Notes under the pieces: model-generated
Told to the model about the DNA's origin: nothing
Databases searched by the model: none
Seen by the model: only the letters and a program-made list of their open reading frames with translations
Virus record (IMG/VR): IMGVR_UViG_3300049846_000915
Span: 1 to 31,069 of that record
Direction: 5' to 3' (one strand)
Length of the DNA: 31,069 nucleotides
Source of the DNA: a virus
Position numbers and translations under genes: made by a program
Shown: one piece after another, positions 5,012 to 12,627 of the stretch
Layout of the letters: each line of letters starts with the position of its first letter
Numbering within the stretch: the first letter of the stretch is position 1

Positions 5012-7258
5012 TCAGACCCTCCTGAAATCAAGGTCTTGCCAGTCGGTTGTCCAAGTTGTTACCCCGGCCTCATTGTCGTAGATGAATGAGCTGACCGGAG
5101 TCATCAGCCGCAACCGTTGCCCGTTCGCTCTGAGGTAGGTAACTACCTTACCCACGTCCGGATAAATCACGCCGCCGCCGTCGTACTCAGCACTACTCGC
5201 AACGTCGCCGCAGCACCGCAACGACCAAGAGCAACCACGCCTAATTGGTTCGTCGCTTTGGTTACCGAGTAGATCGTAGAGCGGACCGTACCACGCAACC
5301 GCCAGCGCATGCAATCTCGCTAGTGGTGCTCGGTCGTCGCGTAAGATATTCTGGACGCTACCAGCCGCCGCACGCTTGCCGGGTGAACCGTCTGCTGTCG
5401 TCCGGTCGGCTGCGTTCAAGTCCCAAATAGCGGAAGGGTGCGCCATCCATAGGTGCAAGCCTTCGTGGTAGATGGTCTTTCGTCGCTTGCCGGTCTTGTC
5501 GCCGGTCGCCATTCGCACCCGGTGCGGAAGACGTAGCGCACACGTCACCACGAAAGAGTTATATTGCGCCTTCGCCCCGGTGTTGCCTATAGTTTCATAA
5601 TAAAAGAATCGGTAGCCCTCGTCTGCCGATGAAGTCTCAAATAGGAAACCGTCCGGCATAACTCGGGGAGATGCCGTCTCTCCAAATTCCTTGAACTCTA
5701 AATACTCGTCGTCATCTATCCGGACAAAGTACCGGACGTGCGAGCGTGCCGGGTCGCCACCATAAACCGATGCCGCATCACCGTCGTACCGGACCGGAGA
5801 GTTCTCGTAATTGTATCCAATAAAAATAGGTACGTCATCAAGTATGGAGATAGTGGCCGGGCTTGTGTCCGTCGTGTCACCAAATCCAATAGCCCCGGCA
5901 TCGCTGCATCGGTAGTCACAGCGGCTAGCCTTTGCTCCGTTACCGTCCCCAACCTCGCAAGTAAAACCACGCTTGAGCCGGTGAAGTTGTAACACGTCCC
6001 GCCATTTATCCTCGGTCCGGTTGATCGGGTCAAGGTCGCGGAATGCCGTTTCTTGTGAGTCTTTCCAACCTTTTTCTAGTGTGCCGTCCTCGTAGGAGAG
6101 CGTCACTAGAACCTCTATCGGTTCGCCCATAGACTCTAGGTAGTCAACCTGGTATTGTTCAGCTTGTCCGATCTGCAACGAGCCAGGGACGAATCGGTGG
6201 TCGCCAATTAGGTCAACCTCTACCGAGGTATTATTGCTCTGCGCCCCGGCTCCAGGTATGGTAACCTGTGATCCGCCCGGTTCGTCATATGTGATGGTAT
6301 CGTATATTTGCGCGTAGGCTTTTAGAATTGGCGTAACCGGTCCATCCTCGCCAGCCTGCGTAAACTCGCACCGCACCGCACCACGACCACGCCCACGGTC
6401 AACAATGCGTAAGAGTAAGTCCCATGCCGTATCGCCCGGGTTTACTTCCCATGAGCTTGTCCCGCCGAATAAATCAGTAGCGCCGGTCAATTGCCAGAGC
6501 GGCTCACCTGGCGGACGTGATGCTGCTAGTAGATGATTGATAACCTGCAAATCGGTCCAAGTCGTACCTGCGCCCGGCAGCGAGTGAAGCATGGCGGTCG
6601 CGCCGGATTTCGTGGTATAGGTACCGCTTGCGGCGTCTCGGTTTCCCTGGATGCGCGAACCTTCCGGACTTACATTGTACCCTGGATGGCCATACGCGTT
6701 GGCTATAGTTGTACTTCCACCCTTGAAACCGTGGCTATCTAGTGGCCAACGCTTAAGACGGTGTAGTGACTCTATGCAATGGTATGTGCGTTGGCCGGAT
6801 GGTATCGGAGACGCACCCCAACCTTCGTCCGTCTGATACTCGCAAATGCCCCACCATACCGATTGCCATACAGGGCTAGATGTGTCTCCACCTGGATACA
6901 CCGGGGCCATTTGGATAATTATTTCATGCCCAGCCAGGTCTGGCACTCCATCTAGACCGGCATCCGGGTCCCATTGTTGCCCCTGTTGCTGCTCGTATGC
7001 TTGTTCTTGGCTCTCCCCTACGATCTTGCTCCCGAAAATACCGTACCGAAACAAGAGGACAGCATTCCCAAGCTGCGGCAAGAGCGCACGGCTATACGAT
7101 TGCAGAATAAACCCGGACGATTCCGGGCGGGTGCTTTGCATTATTTGTTTAGCCCACCCTCCGCTACTATTCCCGCCAGAACCAGCTCCCCATGTAGGGC
7201 GGTATATAACGCGGAATAACGGCCACTCTTGCGCTTCTAGCGGTAGCGTAATGGTCAT
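5012..7258 (-). CDS. Large tail protein, candidate tail hub/baseplate component, 748 aa
   Basis: It is the second longest minus-strand virion gene. The segment NPGDTAWDLLLRIVDRGRGRGAVRCEF (around residues 270-300) is typical of tail hub proteins of the gpD/gp27-like class, in which a domain after the LysM-like step is marked by a G-x-x-x-W-D-L-L motif; this is recognition by pattern. The C-terminal third contains YHEGLHLWMAHPSAIWDLN and a beta-rich end (RLRLMTPVSSFIYDNEAGVTTWTTDWQDLDF). The N-terminus (EWPLFRVIYRPTW) is beta-rich with no signal peptide. It follows the tape-measure candidate by two genes, where hub genes usually lie. Cleavage or enzymatic activity is not evident. Confidence 0.6.
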   Translation of the reverse strand: MTITLPLEAQEWPLFRVIYRPTWGAGSGGNSSGGWAKQIMQSTRPESSGFILQSYSRALLPQLGNAVLLFRYGIFGSKIVGESQEQAYEQQQGQQWDPDAGLDGVPDLAGHEIIIQMAPVYPGGDTSSPVWQSVWWGICEYQTDEGWGASPIPSGQRTYHCIESLHRLKRWPLDSHGFKGGSTTIANAYGHPGYNVSPEGSRIQGNRDAASGTYTTKSGATAMLHSLPGAGTTWTDLQVINHLLAASRPPGEPLWQLTGATDLFGGTSSWEVNPGDTAWDLLLRIVDRGRGRGAVRCEFTQAGEDGPVTPILKAYAQIYDTITYDEPGGSQVTIPGAGAQSNNTSVEVDLIGDHRFVPGSLQIGQAEQYQVDYLESMGEPIEVLVTLSYEDGTLEKGWKDSQETAFRDLDPINRTEDKWRDVLQLHRLKRGFTCEVGDGNGAKASRCDYRCSDAGAIGFGDTTDTSPATISILDDVPIFIGYNYENSPVRYDGDAASVYGGDPARSHVRYFVRIDDDEYLEFKEFGETASPRVMPDGFLFETSSADEGYRFFYYETIGNTGAKAQYNSFVVTCALRLPHRVRMATGDKTGKRRKTIYHEGLHLWMAHPSAIWDLNAADRTTADGSPGKRAAAGSVQNILRDDRAPLARLHALAVAWYGPLYDLLGNQSDEPIRRGCSWSLRCCGDVASSAEYDGGGVIYPDVGKVVTYLRANGQRLRLMTPVSSFIYDNEAGVTTWTTDWQDLDFRRV

Positions 7259-7260
7259 GG

Positions 7261-7671
7261 TTAGAACTCAGTCGGGACGATTACCCACGTTGCTACGAGA
7301 TGCGCGGTCCCGGTTGCTCCGTTGCCCACAGCCGGGCCAGGAAATGCCGTTGCCTCTACCGCTTCCACATGCGCGTCCTTGGTCGCATAGGATGCCACGT
7401 CAATGGATTGCTCTAGCCGTACCAACTTACCCTTGAAACTTTCGGCCAGTTCCTTTTTGTCTAAAGCGTCGGCGTAATTCGTGCAATCCGTCACGGTAAA
7501 AAAGCGCATACGTTCATATTGACGAAAGATAACGCGCCAACGTCTGCCATTTACACCCGGCGTTTCTAAGACTTCCTCTTGCGGTACCGGCTCAAAGTTG
7601 GGTCCGCCTTGGTCGCTACGTGCGACTAGGAACGAGATTGACTTGCCCTTGTAGTACATCGCGCCGGACAT
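7261..7671 (-). CDS. Putative tail protein, 136 aa
   Basis: The frame begins MSGAMYYKGKSISFLVARSDQ at ATG 7671, with AGG 5 bases upstream. It is a compact beta-rich protein (GRRWRVIFRQYERMRFFTV, then VRLEQSIDVASYATKDAHVEAVEATAF and TAHLVATWVIVP). Its place between the tape-measure candidate and the hub candidate suggests a distal-tail-like role. Two bases separate it from each neighbour. No family is recognised. Confidence 0.65.
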   Translation of the reverse strand: MSGAMYYKGKSISFLVARSDQGGPNFEPVPQEEVLETPGVNGRRWRVIFRQYERMRFFTVTDCTNYADALDKKELAESFKGKLVRLEQSIDVASYATKDAHVEAVEATAFPGPAVGNGATGTAHLVATWVIVPTEF

Positions 7672-7673
7672 GG

Positions 7674-8594
7674 CTACCTGCTCGCTTCGGGGCTAAATGT
7701 TGGTTGGGTTTTGGTTTGCCTAAACTCGCTCACTACATCAGAGCGTAAACGAATAAGTTCATTAACTATGCGATTGTTAGATATGTCTCTAGGGTCGCCA
7801 CCGCCACCGGCTGCGCGAAGTGCTTTGTCTGCTATTACCGCAGCTTCATCTCCTAACCACCCTTGAGCAACGGAAACCGGCCCACCTGGATCTCGGGCGG
7901 CTGTTACCCTCATGGCTGATCGGTCGGCACGCACAGCGCCGCCCTGTAGAACTAAGTTCTTTTCCTCCGCTATTCTTGCGGTTTCATCATCAAGCCTGCC
8001 CTTTAGTCCAAGGAATGCGGGTGACATTGGATCAGTGAGAGCGGTCTGAATACGCTCAAACTGACCCTTGCCTTTCGCTAACAGTGAACTCAGAGACGAT
8101 CCCTCGGCGATTCCGCTAATCAAATCTTGCCCGCCTGTGCCGAAAGCGAACTCTCCGAACTTAGTGAATGCAGCCAACGCTTGCTCGGCTTCTTCTGGCT
8201 TGAGCGCAACTCTACGTTGTTTATTTGCATCAGCTAAAGATTTAGCGAAAGCCGCCTTTTGTTCTGCTGTAGTTCCTCCCCGCGCCGAGGATAAACTTCT
8301 AGTAGTTGCATTGATATCACGTACCCCAAGACTGCCTAGGCTAGTTGCTAATCCTAATGCACGGTCACCGGCAGACACAGAAACGCCAGCGGCTTTATCC
8401 ATCACACTAGAAACCGCACGCCCGGCAGCGTTCAACGCTCGGTTCAGTAACTCAACCTTGATGATCGACTTACCGACCGCATCTCCAATGTTCGCCGCGC
8501 TCCTGGCGGTTTTCTTGTTCGCGGCATCGGCACGCGCCATGCCTGCGATATATTCGGCAACGTCTGCCGCTACTCTAAAGACTGCATCGGCCAT
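7674..8594 (-). CDS. Candidate tape-measure-like protein, 306 aa (short)
   Basis: The start is ATG 8594 with AAGGAGG about 8 bases upstream; the stop of the previous gene overlaps it by one base (TAATG). The protein starts with a helix like those of tape-measure proteins (ADVAEYIAGMARADAANKKTARSAANIGDAVG) and continues with Ala-rich helices and a low-complexity middle (SSARGGTTAEQKAAFAKSLADANKQRR). It has no transmembrane stretch and is far shorter than usual tape measures (commonly 600-1500 aa). If it is one, the tail would be very short; otherwise it may be a remnant or another helical tail protein. Confidence 0.5.
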   Translation of the reverse strand: MADAVFRVAADVAEYIAGMARADAANKKTARSAANIGDAVGKSIIKVELLNRALNAAGRAVSSVMDKAAGVSVSAGDRALGLATSLGSLGVRDINATTRSLSSARGGTTAEQKAAFAKSLADANKQRRVALKPEEAEQALAAFTKFGEFAFGTGGQDLISGIAEGSSLSSLLAKGKGQFERIQTALTDPMSPAFLGLKGRLDDETARIAEEKNLVLQGGAVRADRSAMRVTAARDPGGPVSVAQGWLGDEAAVIADKALRAAGGGGDPRDISNNRIVNELIRLRSDVVSEFRQTKTQPTFSPEASR

Positions 8595-9157
8595 TATGCT
8601 GCCCTCCTTCCGCTCACCACGCCAGACGGACGGGGGCTAGCCATCTGTGGCCCGTACCCGTTTGCGATCTGTTGCGGCATGACTTTGGAAAAGACTTCAA
8701 CTATGCGTTGTAGTTCTAGTCTCGGCACGTAGGTAATCGTCGCGGCGGTATGTTTGCGCACGGCATGACCCAGCGGGATACGCACGGTCAATACTTGCTT
8801 GCGACTCGTGGCAACGGACGCCAACCGCCAACGCGAGAGCGCAGCCTTACGCATTTCGCCACGGTAAACCAAAGGCATCGGCTGCGGTGCTACTGCTCGT
8901 TTCGTGTCGTCTTGTGAGTCGGTAAGTTGTCGCTTGGCCGTCTCCCATGCTGCGCTCGGGTTATATCGGAGTGCGGTGCGTGCGTAGTTGGTGAAGCGTT
9001 TGGGTAAGAATAGGTTCGCCCAAAATGCGCCTGCCGCGTCTAGTGAATTGCGTATAACCTCGTTCTGACGCTTGCGCGAAAACAAGACCATGAACTTCCG
9101 GTTAGCTTCAATTTGAACGCTGATAGGACCGTTCTTGAGGGAGTATACCCGCGCCAT
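8594..9157 (-). CDS. Hypothetical tail-operon protein, basic, 187 aa
   Basis: ATG 9157 follows GGAGG with spacing about 7. The protein is rich in Arg, Ala and aromatic residues: ANRKFMVLFSRKRQNEVIRNSLDAAGAFWANLFLPKRFTNYARTALRY (residues 18-65), then ALSRWRLASVATSRKQVLTVRIPLGHAVRK. It lies between the tube-proximal genes and the tape-measure candidate. No family is recognised; it may be a tail assembly or connector protein. Confidence 0.6.
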   Translation of the reverse strand: MARVYSLKNGPISVQIEANRKFMVLFSRKRQNEVIRNSLDAAGAFWANLFLPKRFTNYARTALRYNPSAAWETAKRQLTDSQDDTKRAVAPQPMPLVYRGEMRKAALSRWRLASVATSRKQVLTVRIPLGHAVRKHTAATITYVPRLELQRIVEVFSKVMPQQIANGYGPQMASPRPSGVVSGRRAA

Positions 9158-9159
9158 GA

Positions 9160-9753
9160 CTAGCCCTCCAACCTTGGGGTTAGACCGGATGCCGCGTACA
9201 AGGTCGCGGCCACTAGCGCATCATCCAATAAGCCAAGTCCCGCGACCACATCAACCGATATATGGTTGACGGTCGCTAACAATTCAGCAGACCACCGGCA
9301 GGCTAGCTGCATAGGTAATCCGGTATTGTCTGCCACGCTCGCTACCAATGCCGCACGCGCAGCCTTTGCTACTGCCTCTGCCTTGGCTTGCTCTGGCGTT
9401 AGTGCTGGCAGGAAGTCCGGACCGTAGGAGGTTCTAAATTGCCGGTCGCCGCTACTGGACAGCACACAAGGCACGACCCAGCTGCGCCCCTTGAGGTCCG
9501 ATGCAAACGTAGTCGGGCACCATTGTTGATCTATGGCTAGTGCGCTCGGATCAAATCCCTTGAGGATCGCCGCCTTGATTCCGCCGCCAATCGGCACCCA
9601 CTTAGCATCCGGTTGCTCCCCTACGAATACGCCGGAACCGATGCCCCACCATCGCCGCTGGTGACCATCTCTGCGTTGTAGGTCCCGCGCTCCATCCAAC
9701 CATGCGGGAGGGGCTGCGTCTTCTCTTGGTTTCGTTTCTTCATAGAGGATCAT
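9160..9753 (-). CDS. Hypothetical protein in the tail-chaperone position, 197 aa
   Basis: It starts at ATG 9753 overlapping the tube candidate by ATGA. The N-terminal half is rich in Trp, Gly and charged residues (RRWWGIGSGVFVG, KWVPIGGGIKAAIL) and the C-terminal half is a helical Ala-rich region (LTPEQAKAEAVAKAARAALVASVAD). Its position between tube and tape measure is where tail assembly chaperones usually sit, but I see no slippery heptamer for a programmed frameshift at its 3' end. The function is not assigned. Confidence 0.6.
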   Translation of the reverse strand: MILYEETKPREDAAPPAWLDGARDLQRRDGHQRRWWGIGSGVFVGEQPDAKWVPIGGGIKAAILKGFDPSALAIDQQWCPTTFASDLKGRSWVVPCVLSSSGDRQFRTSYGPDFLPALTPEQAKAEAVAKAARAALVASVADNTGLPMQLACRWSAELLATVNHISVDVVAGLGLLDDALVAATLYAASGLTPRLEG

Positions 9754-10670
9754 GGTACGGCTGGCACGGTGGCAGACGCGGAATAGGCGATGGGGTGGGT
9801 CGCTGACGTGGAAGTGGCCAAGAATTCGATCCCCTGTCTAGCTATACTGCCCTGGTCTGAACTGAGGTCAAGGGGGTGGGCACGACCGGCAGCGATTGTC
9901 AAGCTAATTGCGCTCGCGGCGGTATCGCTGACTAACCCGGTAGTGGCATCGAATCGGCGGAAGTATTGCACCACGTTTGAGCTAATGCTTGCGCCGTTGA
10001 GTCCGAGCGCATTGCATACCGCCTGTGGGTCTGTGTGCTCGGCAAATATGCGCGGGGTAGAGTCTAGTTTGCGTCCTACCTTGGGGTACCGGTCGCCGTC
10101 TGATCGCTCGGCAACGAAACCTTGCGCGAGATCGAAACCGGCAGAGCGCAGGCCAGGGTAAACCGTCCCATTGATTGATACCGGTCCCATCGTGTGTAGA
10201 TCCGGTTGCCCAGCGAGACTAGGTAGCGCATTGTTAGAGGTCTGCACTAGCGGAAACGTGGTGGAGTCGTCCGCTAACGGGTGAATTTCCACGGTTGCCA
10301 TCAAGAGTCCGTCTTGATCTACGCTCGCGCCCGTAATGAACGCATGCGCAACGGCACCGGAGTCTAAGGCGAACTTGGTGTGATCGCTGGATGCCGAGCG
10401 GATACCGTCCGAAAACTTGGCCAAGTAGATTTCAAATGCGGTTAGCTTGGTCAGTCCGAAACCGCCCGAGAGTGCCGCGTAGATTGGCGCAAAGGGTCCG
10501 CTCACGACCACGCGAGGGGTAGCGCCGGGCACGCGCACCAGAGACGGGTACGGGTTGCCGCTATGAAAGTCCATCTCGGCTAGGATGCCAGGCGAGAACC
10601 CTACCGACTTGATCGCAATAACGGTTGACCCGAACTTGCAAGGGGCGAGAGAATATAAGGTTGCGGTCAT
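9750..10670 (-). CDS. Candidate tail tube protein, 306 aa
   Basis: The protein begins MTATLYSLAPCKFGSTVIAIKSVGFSPG and is beta-rich throughout (ATPRVVVSGPFAPIYAALSG, LLMATVEIHPLAD, SAISLTIAAGRAHPLDLS). It follows a tail-completion-like gene with an ATGA overlap, which in siphophage and myophage operons is the usual position of the tail tube. It is a little longer than most tube proteins (150-250 aa), so it could carry an extra domain. Assignment rests on position and composition. Confidence 0.5.
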   Translation of the reverse strand: MTATLYSLAPCKFGSTVIAIKSVGFSPGILAEMDFHSGNPYPSLVRVPGATPRVVVSGPFAPIYAALSGGFGLTKLTAFEIYLAKFSDGIRSASSDHTKFALDSGAVAHAFITGASVDQDGLLMATVEIHPLADDSTTFPLVQTSNNALPSLAGQPDLHTMGPVSINGTVYPGLRSAGFDLAQGFVAERSDGDRYPKVGRKLDSTPRIFAEHTDPQAVCNALGLNGASISSNVVQYFRRFDATTGLVSDTAASAISLTIAAGRAHPLDLSSDQGSIARQGIEFLATSTSATHPIAYSASATVPAVP

Positions 10671-11083
10671 GGTGTTAGCCCGTGTGAGATGGTGGCAGAT
10701 ACCCCGTACAACGTTTCACCGGCTGCGGACTTGGCCTCACCTATACCGGTTGCGGTCATGCCGTCCGCTTCTCTGAATGGTATTCCAGTGTCAGGGGTCA
10801 TCAGTTCGGCAAGAATAGATTGCGCTAGCGTTTCCAGATTGCCGATGGTGTCGGCCTTCCAAATCGTAAAGAATAAGTCACCAGAGCGAACCGGCGCGGC
10901 TCCTTCTGCGTACTTCGTGAATTGTTGCGTACCAAATCCTAGGACCACATAGGGGCCAGACGTGCCCTCTGGTGCTTCGGGGTACCAGACATTAGACGAA
11001 AGCCCAGCCGACACCCAAGACGCACACGCCTGTAGCTGCGTAGATAGCTGCGTAATAATTGGCGGCGGGTTAGTTAGGCTCAT
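10667..11083 (-). CDS. Tail completion/terminator-like protein (DUF3168-like), 138 aa
   Basis: The segment SNVWYPEAPEGTSGPYVVLGFGTQQF (residues about 30-55), followed by RSGDLFFTIWKADTIGNLETLAQSILAEL, resembles the DUF3168/HK97 gp10-like tail terminator group, which joins head and tail. A helix precedes the beta region and a final strand (GETLYGVSATISHGL) ends the protein. It overlaps both neighbours by ATGA and lies just upstream of the tube candidate, which fits. Recognised by pattern only. Confidence 0.6.
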   Translation of the reverse strand: MSLTNPPPIITQLSTQLQACASWVSAGLSSNVWYPEAPEGTSGPYVVLGFGTQQFTKYAEGAAPVRSGDLFFTIWKADTIGNLETLAQSILAELMTPDTGIPFREADGMTATGIGEAKSAAGETLYGVSATISHGLTP

Positions 11084-11439
11084 GCGAAGTTGCCCCGGTC
11101 CGGTGCTCGCTTCGTTACCTTGATGCGAGATAGGGTGAGAATCTGTTGCTGCTCGGTCTTTACGCCCTCAACCGCCCACTTCTCGTTATTGGCGTCCTTT
11201 ATGAAGTACCCGCGCACGATAGCAGGCGACAGCGGGCCCTTGGCGGTCGCGGTCTGCTGAACCTCACCGGCTTGTGTTTGTTCTTCGAATACTGGAGCCG
11301 GTACACGATCAATAGTCAAAACCCACCCGGTAAGCGTGGTATAGGTACCGCCAACCGTTGTTGCATACGATAGGGACTCGCTCCTCTTGTCCGAGAGCAA
11401 CGAAAGCCCAGCCGCTAACATGGTGGATTGTGCGCTCAT
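11080..11439 (-). CDS. Putative head-tail connector protein, 119 aa
   Basis: A short helix at the start (MLAAGLSLLSDKRSESLSY) is followed by beta strands (WVLTIDRVPAPVFEEQTQ, AIVRGYFIKDANNEKWAVEGVKTEQQQILTLSRIKV). This is the usual layout of small head-tail joining proteins, and the gene precedes the tail terminator-like gene. It overlaps the lipoprotein gene and the next gene by ATGA. No family is named with confidence. Confidence 0.6.
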   Translation of the reverse strand: MSAQSTMLAAGLSLLSDKRSESLSYATTVGGTYTTLTGWVLTIDRVPAPVFEEQTQAGEVQQTATAKGPLSPAIVRGYFIKDANNEKWAVEGVKTEQQQILTLSRIKVTKRAPDRGNFA

Positions 11440-12014
11440 CGTTTCGCCAAATGCTCCACAGCCGCACGCACAATCGGCACATCAAGCATTTGCTGGACGT
11501 GCGCCGGTAGCGTACCCGGTGGCAAGGTCTTGATCGCATCCAGAATCGGACCGACGTGCTGCGCGGCCTGTTGTGCCATCGCGGCGGCTTGGTCGGCGGC
11601 TTTCTGATCTTTGGTGGACATTACCGTCCACGCGAAGTCTGCCGCCATTTTAACGATGGGTCCGCCACCTGGAATCAAAGGCGCAACGATACGCAATAGC
11701 CCTAGCGCAGCGACACCAGCCCCACCAACTGCCGCCCAAAATCCCCAGCGTGCCGGTTCGGGTGGTGCGGATTCCGCGTACCCCTTCACGTCCGCCTTGA
11801 TGCGCTCCTTCGTCCACTCTGCCGCAGGCCAGTCCGCCGAGTTCACACCAGAGACGGCAGGCAAACGCGCATCCACGCCAGCGAGTATCGGCGCGGCTTC
11901 CGGTGCGACTTCGGCGGCTGCGTGGATTCCGGCACGCGCATCGGCTGCGACCTTGGCACGGTCATCGGACGCGCAACCGCAGAGGACTAAGAGGAATACG
12001 AGTAAGTACCTCAT
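11436..12014 (-). CDS. Phage lipoprotein with internal membrane segment, 192 aa
   Basis: The N-terminus MRYLLVFLLVLCGCASDD is a lipoprotein signal with lipobox LCGC, acylated Cys probably residue 14. A Gly/Ala/Leu stretch (WGFWAAVGGAGVAALGLLRIVAPLI, roughly residues 88-112) could be a membrane segment, and the C-terminal 70 residues are helical and Ala/Gln-rich. It overlaps by ATGA a gene for a membrane-anchored coiled-coil protein. The pair recalls an outer- and inner-membrane lysis pair (o-spanin and i-spanin), though an o-spanin normally lacks a second hydrophobic segment. Lysis or superinfection control are both possible; the lipoprotein signal itself is clear. Confidence 0.7.
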   Translation of the reverse strand: MRYLLVFLLVLCGCASDDRAKVAADARAGIHAAAEVAPEAAPILAGVDARLPAVSGVNSADWPAAEWTKERIKADVKGYAESAPPEPARWGFWAAVGGAGVAALGLLRIVAPLIPGGGPIVKMAADFAWTVMSTKDQKAADQAAAMAQQAAQHVGPILDAIKTLPPGTLPAHVQQMLDVPIVRAAVEHLAKR

Positions 12015-12301
12015 GGCTTGCGCATCTCCTTTAGCATCTCTTGCAGGATCGTTTCAATGCGTTCAAATCTGCGCTCCATTGCGTCAAGCGTCTTTTCCCG
12101 CGCCTTGTCTGATGCCTCTTGCGCTTTACTTGCCGCGATCTGCTCGCTTTTGATTACGGCAATTGCGGATTCGTGCGACCATAGCGTACCATGCGCGAAC
12201 CCTACGGCACCAGTCAAGAGCAAGCCTGCGCCCCATGTCGCTACTCGCTTTATGTCAAGTTGCGTTATGCCTGGCTTTTTGTCTAAGGATTCGGTGGCCA
12301 T
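12011..12301 (-). CDS. Membrane-anchored coiled-coil protein (holin or i-spanin candidate), 96 aa
   Basis: After 20 polar residues a single membrane segment is visible (VATWGAGLLLTGAVGFAHGTL, about residues 20-40), followed by a long helical region (IKSEQIAASKAQEASDKAREKTLDAMERRFERIETILQEMLKEMRKP). One membrane span followed by a periplasmic coiled coil is the plan of Rz-type i-spanins and of some XhlA-type lysis accessories. The adjacent lipoprotein gene, joined by ATGA, strengthens a spanin-like reading. The start follows the small fibre-partner gene by one base. Confidence 0.6.
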   Translation of the reverse strand: MATESLDKKPGITQLDIKRVATWGAGLLLTGAVGFAHGTLWSHESAIAVIKSEQIAASKAQEASDKAREKTLDAMERRFERIETILQEMLKEMRKP

Positions 12302-12302
12302 G

Positions 12303-12623
12303 TTAATCGTCCTTGAATATCTGTCGCAGTAAGTACAGGCTTGCCGCTAGCGTTGTCCTAACCTCGCTAGCAGTTGCCGTATCGGGGTTATAAGATCGGC
12401 ACAAGGCAATGGCCTGCTGGCGTTTGTTTAGCTCGGCGTTTTCTGCCGCTATTTGTGCCTGTTCGCGTGATGGGTCGATCTTCCATGTGTTAGCGTTGCT
12501 GTCCCAGCGCACCTGCACACCGGGGACATTTCGCGGAGGCTCAATAGGAACAGACCTCGCTCGCGTGCTGTCTTCATGCCAGCCCAAAAGCCATCCTTCT
12601 TCGTCGTGTTGGTAGTATCTCAT
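12303..12623 (-). CDS. Putative tail fibre assembly/partner protein, 106 aa
   Basis: I place the start at ATG 12623 (MRYYQHDEEGWLLGWHEDS), five bases after the fibre stop. The open frame extends to 12716 but that part lies inside the fibre gene. The N-terminal half has the Trp-rich repeated look of fibre assembly or tip partners (GWLLGWHEDSTRA, VQVRWDSNANTWKID) and the C-terminal half is helical (EQAQIAAENAELNKRQQAIALC). Being directly downstream of the large fibre is the normal location for such chaperones. The ribosome site is weak, so translational coupling is likely. Confidence 0.6.
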   Translation of the reverse strand: MRYYQHDEEGWLLGWHEDSTRARSVPIEPPRNVPGVQVRWDSNANTWKIDPSREQAQIAAENAELNKRQQAIALCRSYNPDTATASEVRTTLAASLYLLRQIFKDD

Positions 12624-12627
12624 GGGT

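Noticed and set aside
5113-5560. Plus- and minus-strand short frames (61 aa) inside the hub gene
   Set aside because: They overlap a long well-supported frame and have no ribosome site or family pattern.
6846-7436. 196-aa plus-strand frame opposite the tail hub gene
   Set aside because: Composition is Pro/Cys/Arg-rich without domain pattern and it lies antisense to a well-supported gene.
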